Source: Microbacterium sp. W4I20
Lineage (GTDB): Bacteria; Actinomycetota; Actinomycetes; Actinomycetales; Microbacteriaceae
Reading direction: 5' to 3'
Assembly: GCF_030816505.1 (NCBI RefSeq)
Contig: NZ_JAUSYB010000001.1
Span: 1,984,001 to 2,048,000 of the forward strand
Length of the DNA stretch: 64,000 bases
Below, in pieces: positions 56,472 through 64,000 of the stretch (its first letter is position 1; each line of letters begins with the position of its first letter). A program made the position numbers and the translations under genes. The notes beneath the pieces were generated by a model. The model saw only the letters and a list, made by a program, of their open reading frames with translations, did no database searches and had not been told where the DNA came from.

Positions 56472-56757
56472 ACGCCTCTTCCGGCGGCGATGCCGGAGCT
56501 GTCACCCAGGCCCGCTCCAGCCTCGCCGCAGTCGTCATTCCGTCAGCCGGCGTTCGCCGATCATGCCAGCCCGCGCCCTGCTCGATCCATCGATCGCGGT
56601 ACCGCACCGACGCCGAGAACGTCGAGTCCTCGTACCCCCATTCGACGCCGCAACAAGGGCAGATATCGAAGCTGCCGAAACGCCCATCAGGTCCCCACGG
56701 AGCTTCCTCGGGCTCGTACCCGCACACGCGGCAGTAGCGCGGGTCGAATCCGGTCAT
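56470..56757 (-). CDS. CPCC family cysteine-rich protein
   Basis: A 95-residue protein. CRVCGYEP and CPCCGVEWGYED form a likely four-Cys zinc knuckle, typical for CPCC family proteins. The middle (YRDRWIEQGAGW) matches the family pattern. Function is unknown; related genes often lie in variable toxin/immunity neighbourhoods. The stop overlaps the next small gene. Confidence 0.85.
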   Translation of the reverse strand: MTGFDPRYCRVCGYEPEEAPWGPDGRFGSFDICPCCGVEWGYEDSTFSASVRYRDRWIEQGAGWHDRRTPADGMTTAARLERAWVTAPASPPEEA

Positions 56758-56845
56758 GGAAACACCTTAGGGTCTGGGATCCGGCGAGTCCGGAGGCAAC
56801 TATGCGCTGACGGAGCGATCCAGACCGAATCTGCCGTCGGTCAAA

Positions 56846-57145
56846 CTAGACCAGGTCGAAGATCTGACGGAATCGAAACGGCGGCAGGGTGCCCATATGA
56901 GAAATCCCAAGGAACTTCGGCTCGGTCTCCACTCTGATCAGCGGCCGCAGTGGCCCCCTGATCAGGAGCAGGCTCACGGTCCCGTGGTACCAGGAGACCG
57001 CTTGCCCGATCGATACCCGTTGCGCCCAGGAATGAATCAGGAACCAGGCAAGAAAGGTGAACGGAAGCAGTATCCACAGAGCAATGCCGCGGACGAGCAG
57101 AAAGAGCAACAGACCGAGCCCGTTGAAGAATTTCGTCACGGTCAT
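56846..57145 (-). CDS. Small membrane protein of unknown function
   Basis: 99 residues with one long or two short membrane helices (FFNGLGLLLFLLVRGIALWILLPFTFLAWFLI) followed by a basic cytosolic half. It starts 9 bp after the preceding gene and is probably co-expressed. No family was recognised. Confidence 0.65.
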   Translation of the reverse strand: MTVTKFFNGLGLLLFLLVRGIALWILLPFTFLAWFLIHSWAQRVSIGQAVSWYHGTVSLLLIRGPLRPLIRVETEPKFLGISHMGTLPPFRFRQIFDLV

Positions 57146-57154
57146 CGCCCCAGA

Positions 57155-57832
57155 TCACGCACCGAGGACCGCCCGCTTCGCCTCACTCACGAGCGCCGAA
57201 TAGTTCGGCAGGAACGGCTCCACCAGCTTCGTCTCCAGTTGCGACTCCAGATCCCGGAGGACACGATGCTCAGCCTCATCGGCGGGCAGCACGTCGGTCT
57301 CGTTCGCACTCGCCAGCCATTCGAAGAACACCAGCACCTCAGCCCTCGTCAGGCGCATGTCGAAGCTCTCGTCGCTCACTCCCTCGCCTTCCTCAAGACT
57401 CATGCGTCGCGTCTCCGAAGCTGGCGCCGACTCCGGCGCCTTGAGAGGGACACCCCCACCACTCATCACATCGAAGCTGGATCGAAGGATGACGAAGGGG
57501 AGCACACCCGCGGCGATCTCCGCCACCTGCTGAAACAAGGGATCCGCAACGATCTTCTCATCGGAGCGGCGGTGGTCGAGCCGGTCGGTGAGCTCGTCCA
57601 GCACCCGTAGTGGAGCATCCACGTCCTCGCCGTAGACAGCTCCGCGGGTCAGAGCGTCCTGCAGCCCGCTGTCGCCGAACAGCCGATTCACGCACTCGAT
57701 GTAGCCGGATTCCCATTCGGTCGACGGATGCATCCAGACGCGATCGCGAAACAGACTGCTCGCCAGCTCCGCCAACGAGACCACGACGTCGGAATGAAAG
57801 ACCGCGCTCACCGGATCACCCACGCTCTCCAC
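57155..57832 (-). CDS. Hypothetical protein
   Basis: 225 residues, soluble, mainly helical, acidic. No catalytic motif was identified. A GGAG six bases before the GTG at 57832 supports this start; a GTG at 57811 overlapping the stop of a tiny upstream reading frame (GTGA) is the alternative. The codon use and gene order (unknown soluble protein plus tiny membrane protein plus CPCC protein) resemble variable accessory islands. An immunity-type role is possible but unsupported. Confidence 0.65.
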   Translation of the reverse strand: MESVGDPVSAVFHSDVVVSLAELASSLFRDRVWMHPSTEWESGYIECVNRLFGDSGLQDALTRGAVYGEDVDAPLRVLDELTDRLDHRRSDEKIVADPLFQQVAEIAAGVLPFVILRSSFDVMSGGGVPLKAPESAPASETRRMSLEEGEGVSDESFDMRLTRAEVLVFFEWLASANETDVLPADEAEHRVLRDLESQLETKLVEPFLPNYSALVSEAKRAVLGA

Positions 57833-57909
57833 GACTCGCTCCAGATCTCCGCCTCCGACGTCGGCGGAGACAGCGTGAACTGCTCACTCACGTCTATTCG
57901 GGACACCAT
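57808..57909 (-). CDS. Possible leaderless 33-codon leader peptide
   Basis: ATG at 57909 lies 7 bases after a TAGAGT -10 (57922-57917), so the mRNA would begin at or near the start codon. It reads MVSRIDVSEQFTLSPP and ends overlapping the next gene by 25 bp. It may be a real small protein or only a leader for the downstream gene. Confidence 0.35.
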   Translation of the reverse strand: MVSRIDVSEQFTLSPPTSEAEIWSESWRAWVIR

Positions 57910-58006
57910 GCGCACCACTCTAGAGATGAGTCGCGTGCAGCGGCAGAAAGCGCACGCCCGGAATCCCTCCCGGGACGTGCGCTCCGATTCGGACCGAACG
58001 CGACCG

Positions 58007-59170
58007 CTACCGCTTCCCCGCGATCTGCCGTCCGACGATCTCGCGCATGATCTCGTTCGTGCCGCCGTAGATGCGGTGCACCCGGGCATCGAGGAACGCG
58101 CGGGCGATCGGGTACTCGGTGATGTAGCCGTAGCCGCCGTGCAGCTGCACGCCGGTGTCGAGCACCTCCCACTCGCGCTCGGTGGCCCAGAACTTGACCT
58201 TCGCGGCCTCCTCGGCGGACAGCTTGCCCTTCGAGTACGCGAGCAGCGCGCGGTCGATGTAGGCCCAGAGCGCGTCGACCGTGGTGGCCATGTCGGCGAT
58301 CTTGAACCGGGTGTTCTGGAAGTCGATGATCCGCTCGCCGAACGCCTCACGGTCCTTCGTGTAGGCGATCGTCCAGTCGAGCGCGGCCTGCGCGGCTGCG
58401 GCTCCGGCGACACCGATCGACAGACGCTCGAGCGGCAGGTTCATCATCAGCTGCACGAAGCCCTTGCCCTCGACGCCGCCGATGAGGTTCTCCTCGGGGA
58501 TGAACACGTCGCTGAACGACAGCTCGGCGGTGTCATGCCCCTGGAAGCCCATCTTGTGCAGCTTCTTGCCGTGATCGAAGCCCTCCATGCCGTTCTCGAT
58601 CAGCACCAGGCTGAACGCGTCGGGACGGTTGCCCTCGCCGGTCTTCACGAACGTGACCACGAGGTCGGCGGTCGCACCCGACGAGATGAACGTCTTCGCG
58701 CCGTTGACGATGTAGCCGCCGTCGACCTTCTTCGCGGTGGTCTTGATGCCGCGCAGGTCGGATCCTGCGCCGGGCTCGGTCATGGCGAGAGCGCCGACGA
58801 CCTCACCGGTCGCCATGCGAGGCAGCCACTTCTCCTTCTGCGCCTGCGTGCCCATGTGCACGAGGTACGGGATCGCCAGGTCGTCCTGGATGCCGAACGC
58901 GCCCGCGAGCGAACCGGCGCCGGCTGCGATGACCTCTTCGTTGACGACCGCGCGGAAGCGGTAATCCTGCAGCATCCCGGCGCCGCCGAACTCCTCGGGG
59001 ACCGACAGGCCGACGATCCCGGCCTCACCGGCGGCGAGCATCGTGGCACGATCGACTTCGCCGTCGGCATCCCATTTCTCGATCGTCGCGTTGGTCACGT
59101 AGCGCTTGACGAAATCCTTGACGAGGTCGCGGAAAGCCTCGTGATCCTCTTCATAGATGTCGCGTTCCAT
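58007..59170 (-). CDS. Acyl-CoA dehydrogenase
   Basis: A 387-residue FAD-dependent enzyme for the first step of beta-oxidation. Typical strings are LAMTEPGAGSDLRGIKTTA, FISSGATADLVV, GVQLHGGYGYITEYPIAR and YGGTNEIMREIVGRQ; Glu in TNEIM is the usual catalytic base position for this class. Length is standard. A 21-bp palindrome 74 bp upstream is a candidate operator. Confidence 0.95.
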   Translation of the reverse strand: MERDIYEEDHEAFRDLVKDFVKRYVTNATIEKWDADGEVDRATMLAAGEAGIVGLSVPEEFGGAGMLQDYRFRAVVNEEVIAAGAGSLAGAFGIQDDLAIPYLVHMGTQAQKEKWLPRMATGEVVGALAMTEPGAGSDLRGIKTTAKKVDGGYIVNGAKTFISSGATADLVVTFVKTGEGNRPDAFSLVLIENGMEGFDHGKKLHKMGFQGHDTAELSFSDVFIPEENLIGGVEGKGFVQLMMNLPLERLSIGVAGAAAAQAALDWTIAYTKDREAFGERIIDFQNTRFKIADMATTVDALWAYIDRALLAYSKGKLSAEEAAKVKFWATEREWEVLDTGVQLHGGYGYITEYPIARAFLDARVHRIYGGTNEIMREIVGRQIAGKR

Positions 59171-59243
59171 GCCGTCCTCCTGAACGTGTCGTGCATCGTT
59201 GCTCCGGCGATTCTATGGCGGACGATGCCCTCGACACAGGACG

Positions 59244-59264
59244 TTGTGAGAATGCATCCCACAA
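59244..59264. promoter_or_regulatory. Candidate operator palindrome before acyl-CoA dehydrogenase
   Basis: Half-sites TTGTG and CACAA flank the centre ATGCAT symmetrically. It could bind a TetR/FadR-type regulator of fatty-acid genes. Confidence 0.45.
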
Positions 59265-59323
59265 TTCGTGAGACTGGGTACCGCAGTTGTCGGATGCCGC
59301 AACGCGGGCTGCCGACGCCCCGA

Positions 59324-60286
59324 TCAGCCCGTGTAGTCGGGCGCCGCAGGCAGCCCGAAGAACTCCTCGAGCGTGTGGAATCCGCCCTGATGGTAGGCCT
59401 CGGCGAGCTCGACGCCGACGTATCGGAGGTGCCACGGCTCGGGCGCGTACCCCGTGACCGGCGTGCCGACCTCTTCGTAGCGGACGATGAACCCGTGCTC
59501 CCAGGCGTGCGCCGCGACCCAGTCGCTCTGACCCGTGCCGCCGAAGCCGTCAAGACCACCGCAGCCCGCATCGCAGGCCACCACGTCGAGCGCCAGCCCC
59601 GTCTGATGCTCACTATGCCCGGGGCGCGCCGATCCGGCATCCGCATCCGACTGCCCCTGGGAGCGCACGTGGTTCGCGTAGGTCGTCACCTGCAGGCCGT
59701 AGGAGCGGTAGCCGTTGTTCGCGCCGATGCGCCCGACACCCGCCGCTTCGGCCGCATCCGCCATCCGGCCGACGGCCGCCGCGACGTCGGAGCGCACCTC
59801 TCCGGAGGGCGTCGTCATCTGGAGCGGCACGGAGTTCAGGCCGCGCGGCTCGTACTCCGGCGGATCGAGCGGGCGGTTCTTGTTCACCACGACCCAGAGC
59901 CGGGCAGGATCGCTCAGCGAGATGCAGGGGGCGTTGCCGGCGACCACGGCCGCGCGGAAGTTCTCGCCGCCCCCGAAGCCGGCGATCGCCCCGGCATCAT
60001 CGCCGTTCGCGAGCGCTTCGGTCACCGCGGGATCGGCGCACGGATCGGCGGCGGGCGTCGCGTCGACCTGCACCGTCGGCACCTGCATCACCGCGGCAGG
60101 CTCGGGCATCGCGGGCTCGTTCGACGACGCGATCGGCGCAGACGCGATCGAGAACAGCATCCCGATCGCGGTGACGGCGACGCCGATCGGCAGTGCGGGG
60201 CCACGGATCGGGGACCGTGGAGCCGCATGCTGGGCGTGCGGCGTGACGTGCATCCGACCATTCTTCCATTCGAACGCATGTCGCAT
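59324..60286 (-). CDS. Exported M15 D-alanyl-D-alanine carboxypeptidase (VanY-like)
   Basis: A 320-residue protein. An N-terminal helix near ALPIGVAVTAIGMLFSIA acts as signal or anchor. The C-terminal peptidase domain has zinc motif SEHQTGLALDVV and EPWHLRYV, with supporting RPGHSEH. It trims the terminal D-Ala of peptidoglycan stem peptides. The ATG at 60286 follows AAGAGGTG; an ATG at 60253 is an alternative. It is divergent from the radical SAM gene and shares a 40-bp promoter region. Confidence 0.88.
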   Translation of the reverse strand: MRHAFEWKNGRMHVTPHAQHAAPRSPIRGPALPIGVAVTAIGMLFSIASAPIASSNEPAMPEPAAVMQVPTVQVDATPAADPCADPAVTEALANGDDAGAIAGFGGGENFRAAVVAGNAPCISLSDPARLWVVVNKNRPLDPPEYEPRGLNSVPLQMTTPSGEVRSDVAAAVGRMADAAEAAGVGRIGANNGYRSYGLQVTTYANHVRSQGQSDADAGSARPGHSEHQTGLALDVVACDAGCGGLDGFGGTGQSDWVAAHAWEHGFIVRYEEVGTPVTGYAPEPWHLRYVGVELAEAYHQGGFHTLEEFFGLPAAPDYTG

Positions 60287-60303
60287 CACCTCTTGCCCCT
60301 CAT

Positions 60304-60319
60304 TCGTTTCTATGTTCGA
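60304..60319 (+). promoter_or_regulatory. Degenerate LexA-like box before radical SAM gene
   Basis: TCGTTTCTATGTTCGA keeps one full half-site of TCGAACNNNNGTTCGA and matches 9 of 12 fixed positions. It ends 7 bp before the ATG, in the 40-bp space shared with the VanY-like gene. Confidence 0.4.
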
Positions 60320-60326
60320 ATAAGGT

Positions 60327-61442
60327 ATGCGGTGGCAGGGACAGAAGCTCGGAGATGTGGATGCTGCGGCGCTGCCCGGGCTCGAAGACCGCTCGAGCGT
60401 CCTGCGCTCGGTGACCACCCCCGAGTTCGCCGGAATGACGTTCCACGAGGTGCTGTCGAAATCCGCGCTGAATCACGTGCCCGGCGCATCGCGGATGCCG
60501 TTCGCGTGGACGATCAACCCCTATCGCGGATGCTCGCATGCCTGCATTTACTGCTTCGCCCGCGGCACGCACGAGTATCTCGACCTCGACGGCGGCGCCG
60601 ACTTCGACTCGCAGATCGTCGTCAAGGTCAACGTGGCCGATGTGCTTGCGAAGGAGCTGCGGAAGGGCAGCTGGCAGCACGAGACCGTCGCGCTCGGCAC
60701 GAACACCGATCCCTATCAGCGCGCCGAAGGCCGGTACAAGCTCATGCCCGGCATCATCGAGGCGCTCGCGGCATCCGGCACGCCCCTCTCGATCCTCACC
60801 AAGGGCACGCTGATCCGGCGCGACATCCCGTTGCTCGTGAAGGCCGCCGAGCGCGTGCATGTCGACGTGCAGATGTCGATCGCCATGTACGACGACGAGC
60901 TGCAGAAGGCGATCGAACCCGGAGCCCCGACCACCCAGGCTCGGCTCGACACCGTGCGGGCGCTGGCGGATGCCGGCTTCCCGGTGACCGTCTTCCTGAT
61001 GCCGATCATGCCGCACATGACCGACTCGGTCACCGCCATCGACGAGGCACTGAGGCGCATCAAGGAGTCGGGCGCGCGGAACGTCATCTACGGCGCCCTG
61101 CACCTGCGCCCCGGCGTGAAGCCCTGGTTCTTCCAGTGGCTCGGCGAAGCGCGACCCGACCTGGTGTCGTCGTATCGCGGCCTGTATCCGGGCGTCTCCG
61201 CCGAAGCTCCCAAGGCCTACCGGCAGTGGCTGTCCAAGCGAGTCCGTCCACTCATCCGCGCACACGGCCTCGATGGCCGGCACGAGGACGACTACCCGCA
61301 GCGCGGAACGCGTCCCGGTCAGGGGCACGTCGAATCGATCTGGCGTCAGGGCGGCCAGCAGACCGGGCGGCCGAGCGGGGCGGTCGCCTTCCGGACGACC
61401 GGGCCGGCCGCGGCAGCCTCTGCGCAGCCGACTCTGTTCTGA
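60327..61442 (+). CDS. Rv2578c-family radical SAM protein
   Basis: A 371-residue SplB-related radical SAM enzyme. The cluster-binding motif is CSHACIYC within NPYRGCSHACIYCFAR. The SplB-like segments ALGTNTDPYQRAE and LTKGTLIRRDIPLL are present. The C-terminal ~60 residues are polar and variable. Relatives are thought to act in DNA-lesion repair or another DNA-damage response, which fits the LexA-like box in its promoter. The precise reaction is unknown. Confidence 0.92.
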   Translation: MRWQGQKLGDVDAAALPGLEDRSSVLRSVTTPEFAGMTFHEVLSKSALNHVPGASRMPFAWTINPYRGCSHACIYCFARGTHEYLDLDGGADFDSQIVVKVNVADVLAKELRKGSWQHETVALGTNTDPYQRAEGRYKLMPGIIEALAASGTPLSILTKGTLIRRDIPLLVKAAERVHVDVQMSIAMYDDELQKAIEPGAPTTQARLDTVRALADAGFPVTVFLMPIMPHMTDSVTAIDEALRRIKESGARNVIYGALHLRPGVKPWFFQWLGEARPDLVSSYRGLYPGVSAEAPKAYRQWLSKRVRPLIRAHGLDGRHEDDYPQRGTRPGQGHVESIWRQGGQQTGRPSGAVAFRTTGPAAAASAQPTLF

Positions 61443-61479
61443 CGACGCATTAACGGTCGGGCGGCCGACCCTCAGCCCG

Positions 61480-61485
61480 TAGGCT
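61480..61485 (+). promoter_or_regulatory. -10 element (TAGGCT) for leaderless yaeQ
   Basis: TAGGCT ends 8 bases before the ATG with no ribosome site between, so a leaderless transcript is likely. Confidence 0.45.
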
Positions 61486-61493
61486 CGATCACT

Positions 61494-62033
61494 ATGGCTA
61501 CCGGCTCCACGATGCACACGTTCGACGTCCAGTTGGCCGACACCGACAGGGGCGTCTACGAGGACTACGCGCTGCGGGTCGCCCGGCATCCGTCCGAGAC
61601 CGACGCCTACATGCTCACCCGGGTCCTCGCGCACGGGCTCGAGTACGCGGAGGGGATCACCTTCGGGGACGGCATCTCGTCGACCGAGGAACCGGCCGTG
61701 CTGGTGCGCGACATGACCGGCACAATCCTGGCCTGGATCGAGATCGGCGCACCCGACGCGGAGCGCCTGCACTACGGCAGCCGGCTCGCCGAGCGCACCG
61801 TCGTCTACACGCACCGCGACCCCGCCAAGGTCATGGCACCGTGGGCCGGGAAGAAGATTCACCGGTCCGACGCCATCCGGGTGTACAGCTTCGACCCCGG
61901 TTTCATCGAGTCCGCCGTGCCGCTGATCGCGCGCCGCAACATGCTGACGCTCACGGTGACCGAGCAGGTGCTCTACGTCGACCTGAACGGCACGTCGCTG
62001 ACGACCGCGATCCACGAGCACGAACTGGGCTGA
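61494..62033 (+). CDS. yaeQ: YaeQ family protein
   Basis: A 179-residue protein with the YaeQ order of motifs: DVQLADTDRGVYEDYALRVARHPSETDAYMLTR at the start, FGDGISSTEEPAVL, then ILAWIEIGAPDAERLHYGSR. The fold is related to PD-(D/E)XK nucleases, with Glu/Asp in the EEP and IEIG strands, but activity is unproven. Placed between a radical SAM gene and a convergent lipoprotein gene. Confidence 0.88.
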   Translation: MATGSTMHTFDVQLADTDRGVYEDYALRVARHPSETDAYMLTRVLAHGLEYAEGITFGDGISSTEEPAVLVRDMTGTILAWIEIGAPDAERLHYGSRLAERTVVYTHRDPAKVMAPWAGKKIHRSDAIRVYSFDPGFIESAVPLIARRNMLTLTVTEQVLYVDLNGTSLTTAIHEHELG

Positions 62034-62074
62034 GCGCCCGCGCATCAGTCGGCCGACTGCTGTCGGCGAGGGGG

Positions 62075-63421
62075 TCAGACGCCGAGAGCGTCGTTCCAGG
62101 CCGTGACGAACTCTTCCTGCTTGTCGCCGTATCCGTTCACCAGGTTCGTGTGCAGCTTGCCGAGGACGTCGAACGAATACGCCGCATGCTCGAGGTTCGG
62201 CCCCCAAAGCGTCGATCCGAAGATCTCTGCCTCCTGCTCGCGCACTGCGACCGACTTGATCGCCGGCACGAGAGCGACCATGTCGACGTCGTGCTCGATC
62301 ACGACGTCCAGCGTGTTCGGCGTGAGGGTCACGGCGTGCACCCCCTCGGCGGCGGCCAGCTCGAGGGCGGGTTCGAGACTGCCGAGGTAGCCGGTCGCGT
62401 TCGTGCTGAGCGCCTTGACCCGCATCCCCGGTCCGTCTTCCTGCTGCACGGAGAACTGCAGCGAGCGATAGGGCTCGAGCAGCGCCGGCGACGCGGCGAG
62501 CGTCTGCTGAACCGCCAGCGCGGTCTCGGCATCCGCCGTGGTGATCATCAGGATGTCGATCTGCGCCGATCGCGTCTCGACCCGCGCCGAGACGACACCG
62601 TCGATCGGCGCGAGAATCTCTCCGACCCGCGCATCGGCATCAGCATCGCGCCCGGTCGTCGTGACGATGCCGGCGCTGAGCGTGACCTTCAGGCCCGGCT
62701 CGGTGGCGATGAACGCATCGACCACGGGCGTCACTGCTGCCGCGTCGGCTGCGGTGCGCATGCGGAGGGTCAGCGCGTCATCCTTCAGCGAATACGTCTG
62801 GATCACGCCCGCTGACGCCACTGCCTCCACCACTTCGAATGCCGGCTGCAATGCCGCCGGGTCGCGGATCTCGATCGTCTTCCGCTCCTGCAGGTCGCTG
62901 ACGACGAGCTGCGGTGTTCCTCCGATCGGCCCGGAAGCGGCAGCCTCCGTCAGAGGCGACACAAGAGTTACCGGGTCGACGCCGGCTTCGGCAACAACCT
63001 CCAGATGCAGTCCGCTCTCGCCCACGGACCCCCTGCCGCTGTAGACGCCCTCGACCTCGTCGAGAGCGGTCATCGTCGCGGCGAGCTCCGACACCTGCTC
63101 GTCGTCGCCTCCCAGGCGCCACTCCCATGCGCCCGATCGCACAGCGAACGTCCAGCGGTCGTCGACCGCCGAATCGGTCACGTCGTTCAGGCGCGCGGCG
63201 ACGTCGGGAACATCGGCGGCAGCGATGCTGTCATCGAGCGTGATCTCGTAGTGCTTCGGCCCCGAGCCGCCGACGAGTTCGACCACCGTGACGCCGGATT
63301 CCTGCTCGAGCAGCTCCACGATGTTCTCGTTCGTCCTGGCACATCCGGCGAGGCCTCCGAGAACCACCGCCACTCCGAGCACGACTGACACCGCACGACC
63401 GACCCCCCGCTGGAAACGCAT
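62075..63421 (-). CDS. Putative lipoprotein of unknown function
   Basis: A 448-residue exported protein. The signal ends with lipobox GLAGC (Cys27). The mature part consists of at least four similar alpha/beta segments of ~90 residues, each beginning near a VxxVxxLxxxxGV pattern, reminiscent of repeated BON- or ferredoxin-like folds. No known family was recognised. It seems to be transcribed alone. The convergent neighbour is yaeQ. Confidence 0.75.
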   Translation of the reverse strand: MRFQRGVGRAVSVVLGVAVVLGGLAGCARTNENIVELLEQESGVTVVELVGGSGPKHYEITLDDSIAAADVPDVAARLNDVTDSAVDDRWTFAVRSGAWEWRLGGDDEQVSELAATMTALDEVEGVYSGRGSVGESGLHLEVVAEAGVDPVTLVSPLTEAAASGPIGGTPQLVVSDLQERKTIEIRDPAALQPAFEVVEAVASAGVIQTYSLKDDALTLRMRTAADAAAVTPVVDAFIATEPGLKVTLSAGIVTTTGRDADADARVGEILAPIDGVVSARVETRSAQIDILMITTADAETALAVQQTLAASPALLEPYRSLQFSVQQEDGPGMRVKALSTNATGYLGSLEPALELAAAEGVHAVTLTPNTLDVVIEHDVDMVALVPAIKSVAVREQEAEIFGSTLWGPNLEHAAYSFDVLGKLHTNLVNGYGDKQEEFVTAWNDALGV

Positions 63422-63505
63422 TACTCCAGCGTATGTGCAAACACTTTTCGGGGCGCAGGGCAGGTCTCCCCAGGTCCGGCCGTGAACAATTCCTCCAGAA
63501 TGACG

Positions 63506-63544
63506 CCGAAAGGGCCCAGGACGGGTGGTCCTGGGCCCTTTCGG
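63506..63544 (-). terminator. Strong hairpin terminator after DEAD-box helicase gene
   Basis: A perfect 16-bp stem (CCGAAAGGGCCCAGGA and complement) with a 7-base loop, 57 bp beyond the stop. A T-rich tract is absent on the minus strand. Confidence 0.85.
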
Positions 63545-63600
63545 GAAATTCTTGCTGAGTTGTGCACGCCTCGGCCTCCCGGCCGACGCGACTCAGCGGC

Positions 63601-64000
63601 TCAGCTGGTGAGATCGGCCGCGGTCGGCACGCGACCGGTGATCTCCTCGATGATGTCGTCGTCGAGACGGGCGTTCTCGAACGGCGCGTCGATCTCGGCG
63701 CGCTCGAGCAGCTCGGTCATGCGACGCTGACGCTGACGCGTGATCAGCGTGACGACGCGACCGGAGCGACCCGCGCGGCCGGTTCGACCCGACCGGTGCA
63801 GGTACGTCTTGTACTCGTCGGGCGCATCGGCCTGGACGACCAGGTCGATGTCGTCGACGTGGATGCCGCGGGCGGCGACATCCGTCGCCACCAGCACGTT
63901 GACCCGGCCCGAGGTGAGGCGTTCCAGGTTGCGCGTGCGCTTGGCCTGGTTCAGGTCGCCGTGCAGCGAGACGGCCGGGATGCCGGCATCGTCGAATTGC
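63601..64000 (-). CDS. DEAD-box RNA helicase, C-terminal part (cut by window edge)
   Basis: 133 codons of the second RecA-like domain are visible: LHGDLNQAKRTRNLERL, VLVATDVAARGIHVDDIDLV and HRSGRTGRAGRSG, then a short tail ending AADLTS. These are motifs IV to VI of RhlE/DeaD-type helicases, which unwind RNA. The short tail resembles RhlE more than CsdA. The N-terminal part with the DEAD motif lies outside the window. Confidence 0.9.
   Translation of the reverse strand, partial: QFDDAGIPAVSLHGDLNQAKRTRNLERLTSGRVNVLVATDVAARGIHVDDIDLVVQADAPDEYKTYLHRSGRTGRAGRSGRVVTLITRQRQRRMTELLERAEIDAPFENARLDDDIIEEITGRVPTAADLTS

Noticed and set aside
57728..61453. Plus-strand reading frame of ~1,241 codons spanning several genes
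   Set aside because: Runs antisense to acyl-CoA dehydrogenase and VanY-like genes and out of frame through the radical SAM gene, all of which have recognisable motifs.
61455..61470. Small hairpin GGTCGG...CCGACC after the radical SAM gene
   Set aside because: Only a 6-bp stem; not enough to call a terminator.

Overview
The window is a high-GC, densely coded chromosome segment whose gene families (EccD-type type VII secretion, PF09819-type ECF S components, DUF222/HNH, Rv2578c-type radical SAM, CstA-YbdD) and TAGNNT-type -10 elements point to an actinobacterium, most likely Microbacteriaceae (Microbacterium-like). This is inferred from protein resemblance and composition, not from a marker gene. 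No rRNA, tRNA, CRISPR array, insertion sequence or prophage gene was seen.

Region 1 (1-23.6 kb, all minus strand) is one functional block, read from right to left. It has two tandem paralogous giant surface proteins of about 2,000 residues each (11 Ig/cadherin-like modules, 5 FN3 modules and a cysteine-containing C-terminus ending in Trp). After them come MoxR, DUF58, a multi-spanning transglutaminase-fold protein, RDD-FHA, PP2C, FHA, a Ser/Thr kinase, a second FHA protein and the start of eccD. Most genes from MoxR to the kinase overlap by 1-4 bases. The layout suggests a cell-envelope assembly or secretion apparatus controlled by phosphorylation. The transglutaminase-fold protein has lost its catalytic Cys and Asp. 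Both giants and the phosphatase carry one-base frameshifts in this sequence.

Region 2 (23.7-29.8 kb): tag, a zinc alcohol dehydrogenase, a frameshifted acyl-CoA oxidase and recQ. Region 3 (29.8-37.7 kb): a carbohydrate ABC importer without its own ATPase, with a DUF1479 oxygenase, divergent from a ROK regulator that is translationally coupled to an unusual single-ATPase-domain ClpB-like protein; a clean palindrome lies in the divergent promoter. The binding-protein gene is interrupted by an A/T-rich tract.

Region 4 (37.7-48.7 kb): a GNAT protein, a pirin, and a carboxylate-uptake module (SSS symporter, DUF485 partner, LytTR/LytS-type two-component system, YbdD, CstA), then a secreted subtilase. 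Region 5 (48.9-53.7 kb): an ECF transporter (fused ATPases, EcfT, two PF09819-type S components) with a siderophore-interacting flavoprotein inside the operon and a DtxR/IdeR-like iron box upstream. This makes it a candidate iron-chelate importer.

Region 6 (53.6-64 kb): a DUF222/HNH endonuclease and an Rv2578c-type radical SAM gene, each with a LexA-like box; a serine hydrolase; small hypothetical genes; an acyl-CoA dehydrogenase with an upstream palindrome; a VanY-like peptidase; YaeQ; a lipoprotein; and the end of a DEAD-box helicase gene. A 59-bp palindromic intergenic element occurs three times (25.4, 39.0 and 45.4 kb). Six genes carry apparent frameshifts, several in short homopolymer runs, so sequence error must be excluded before biology is read into them.
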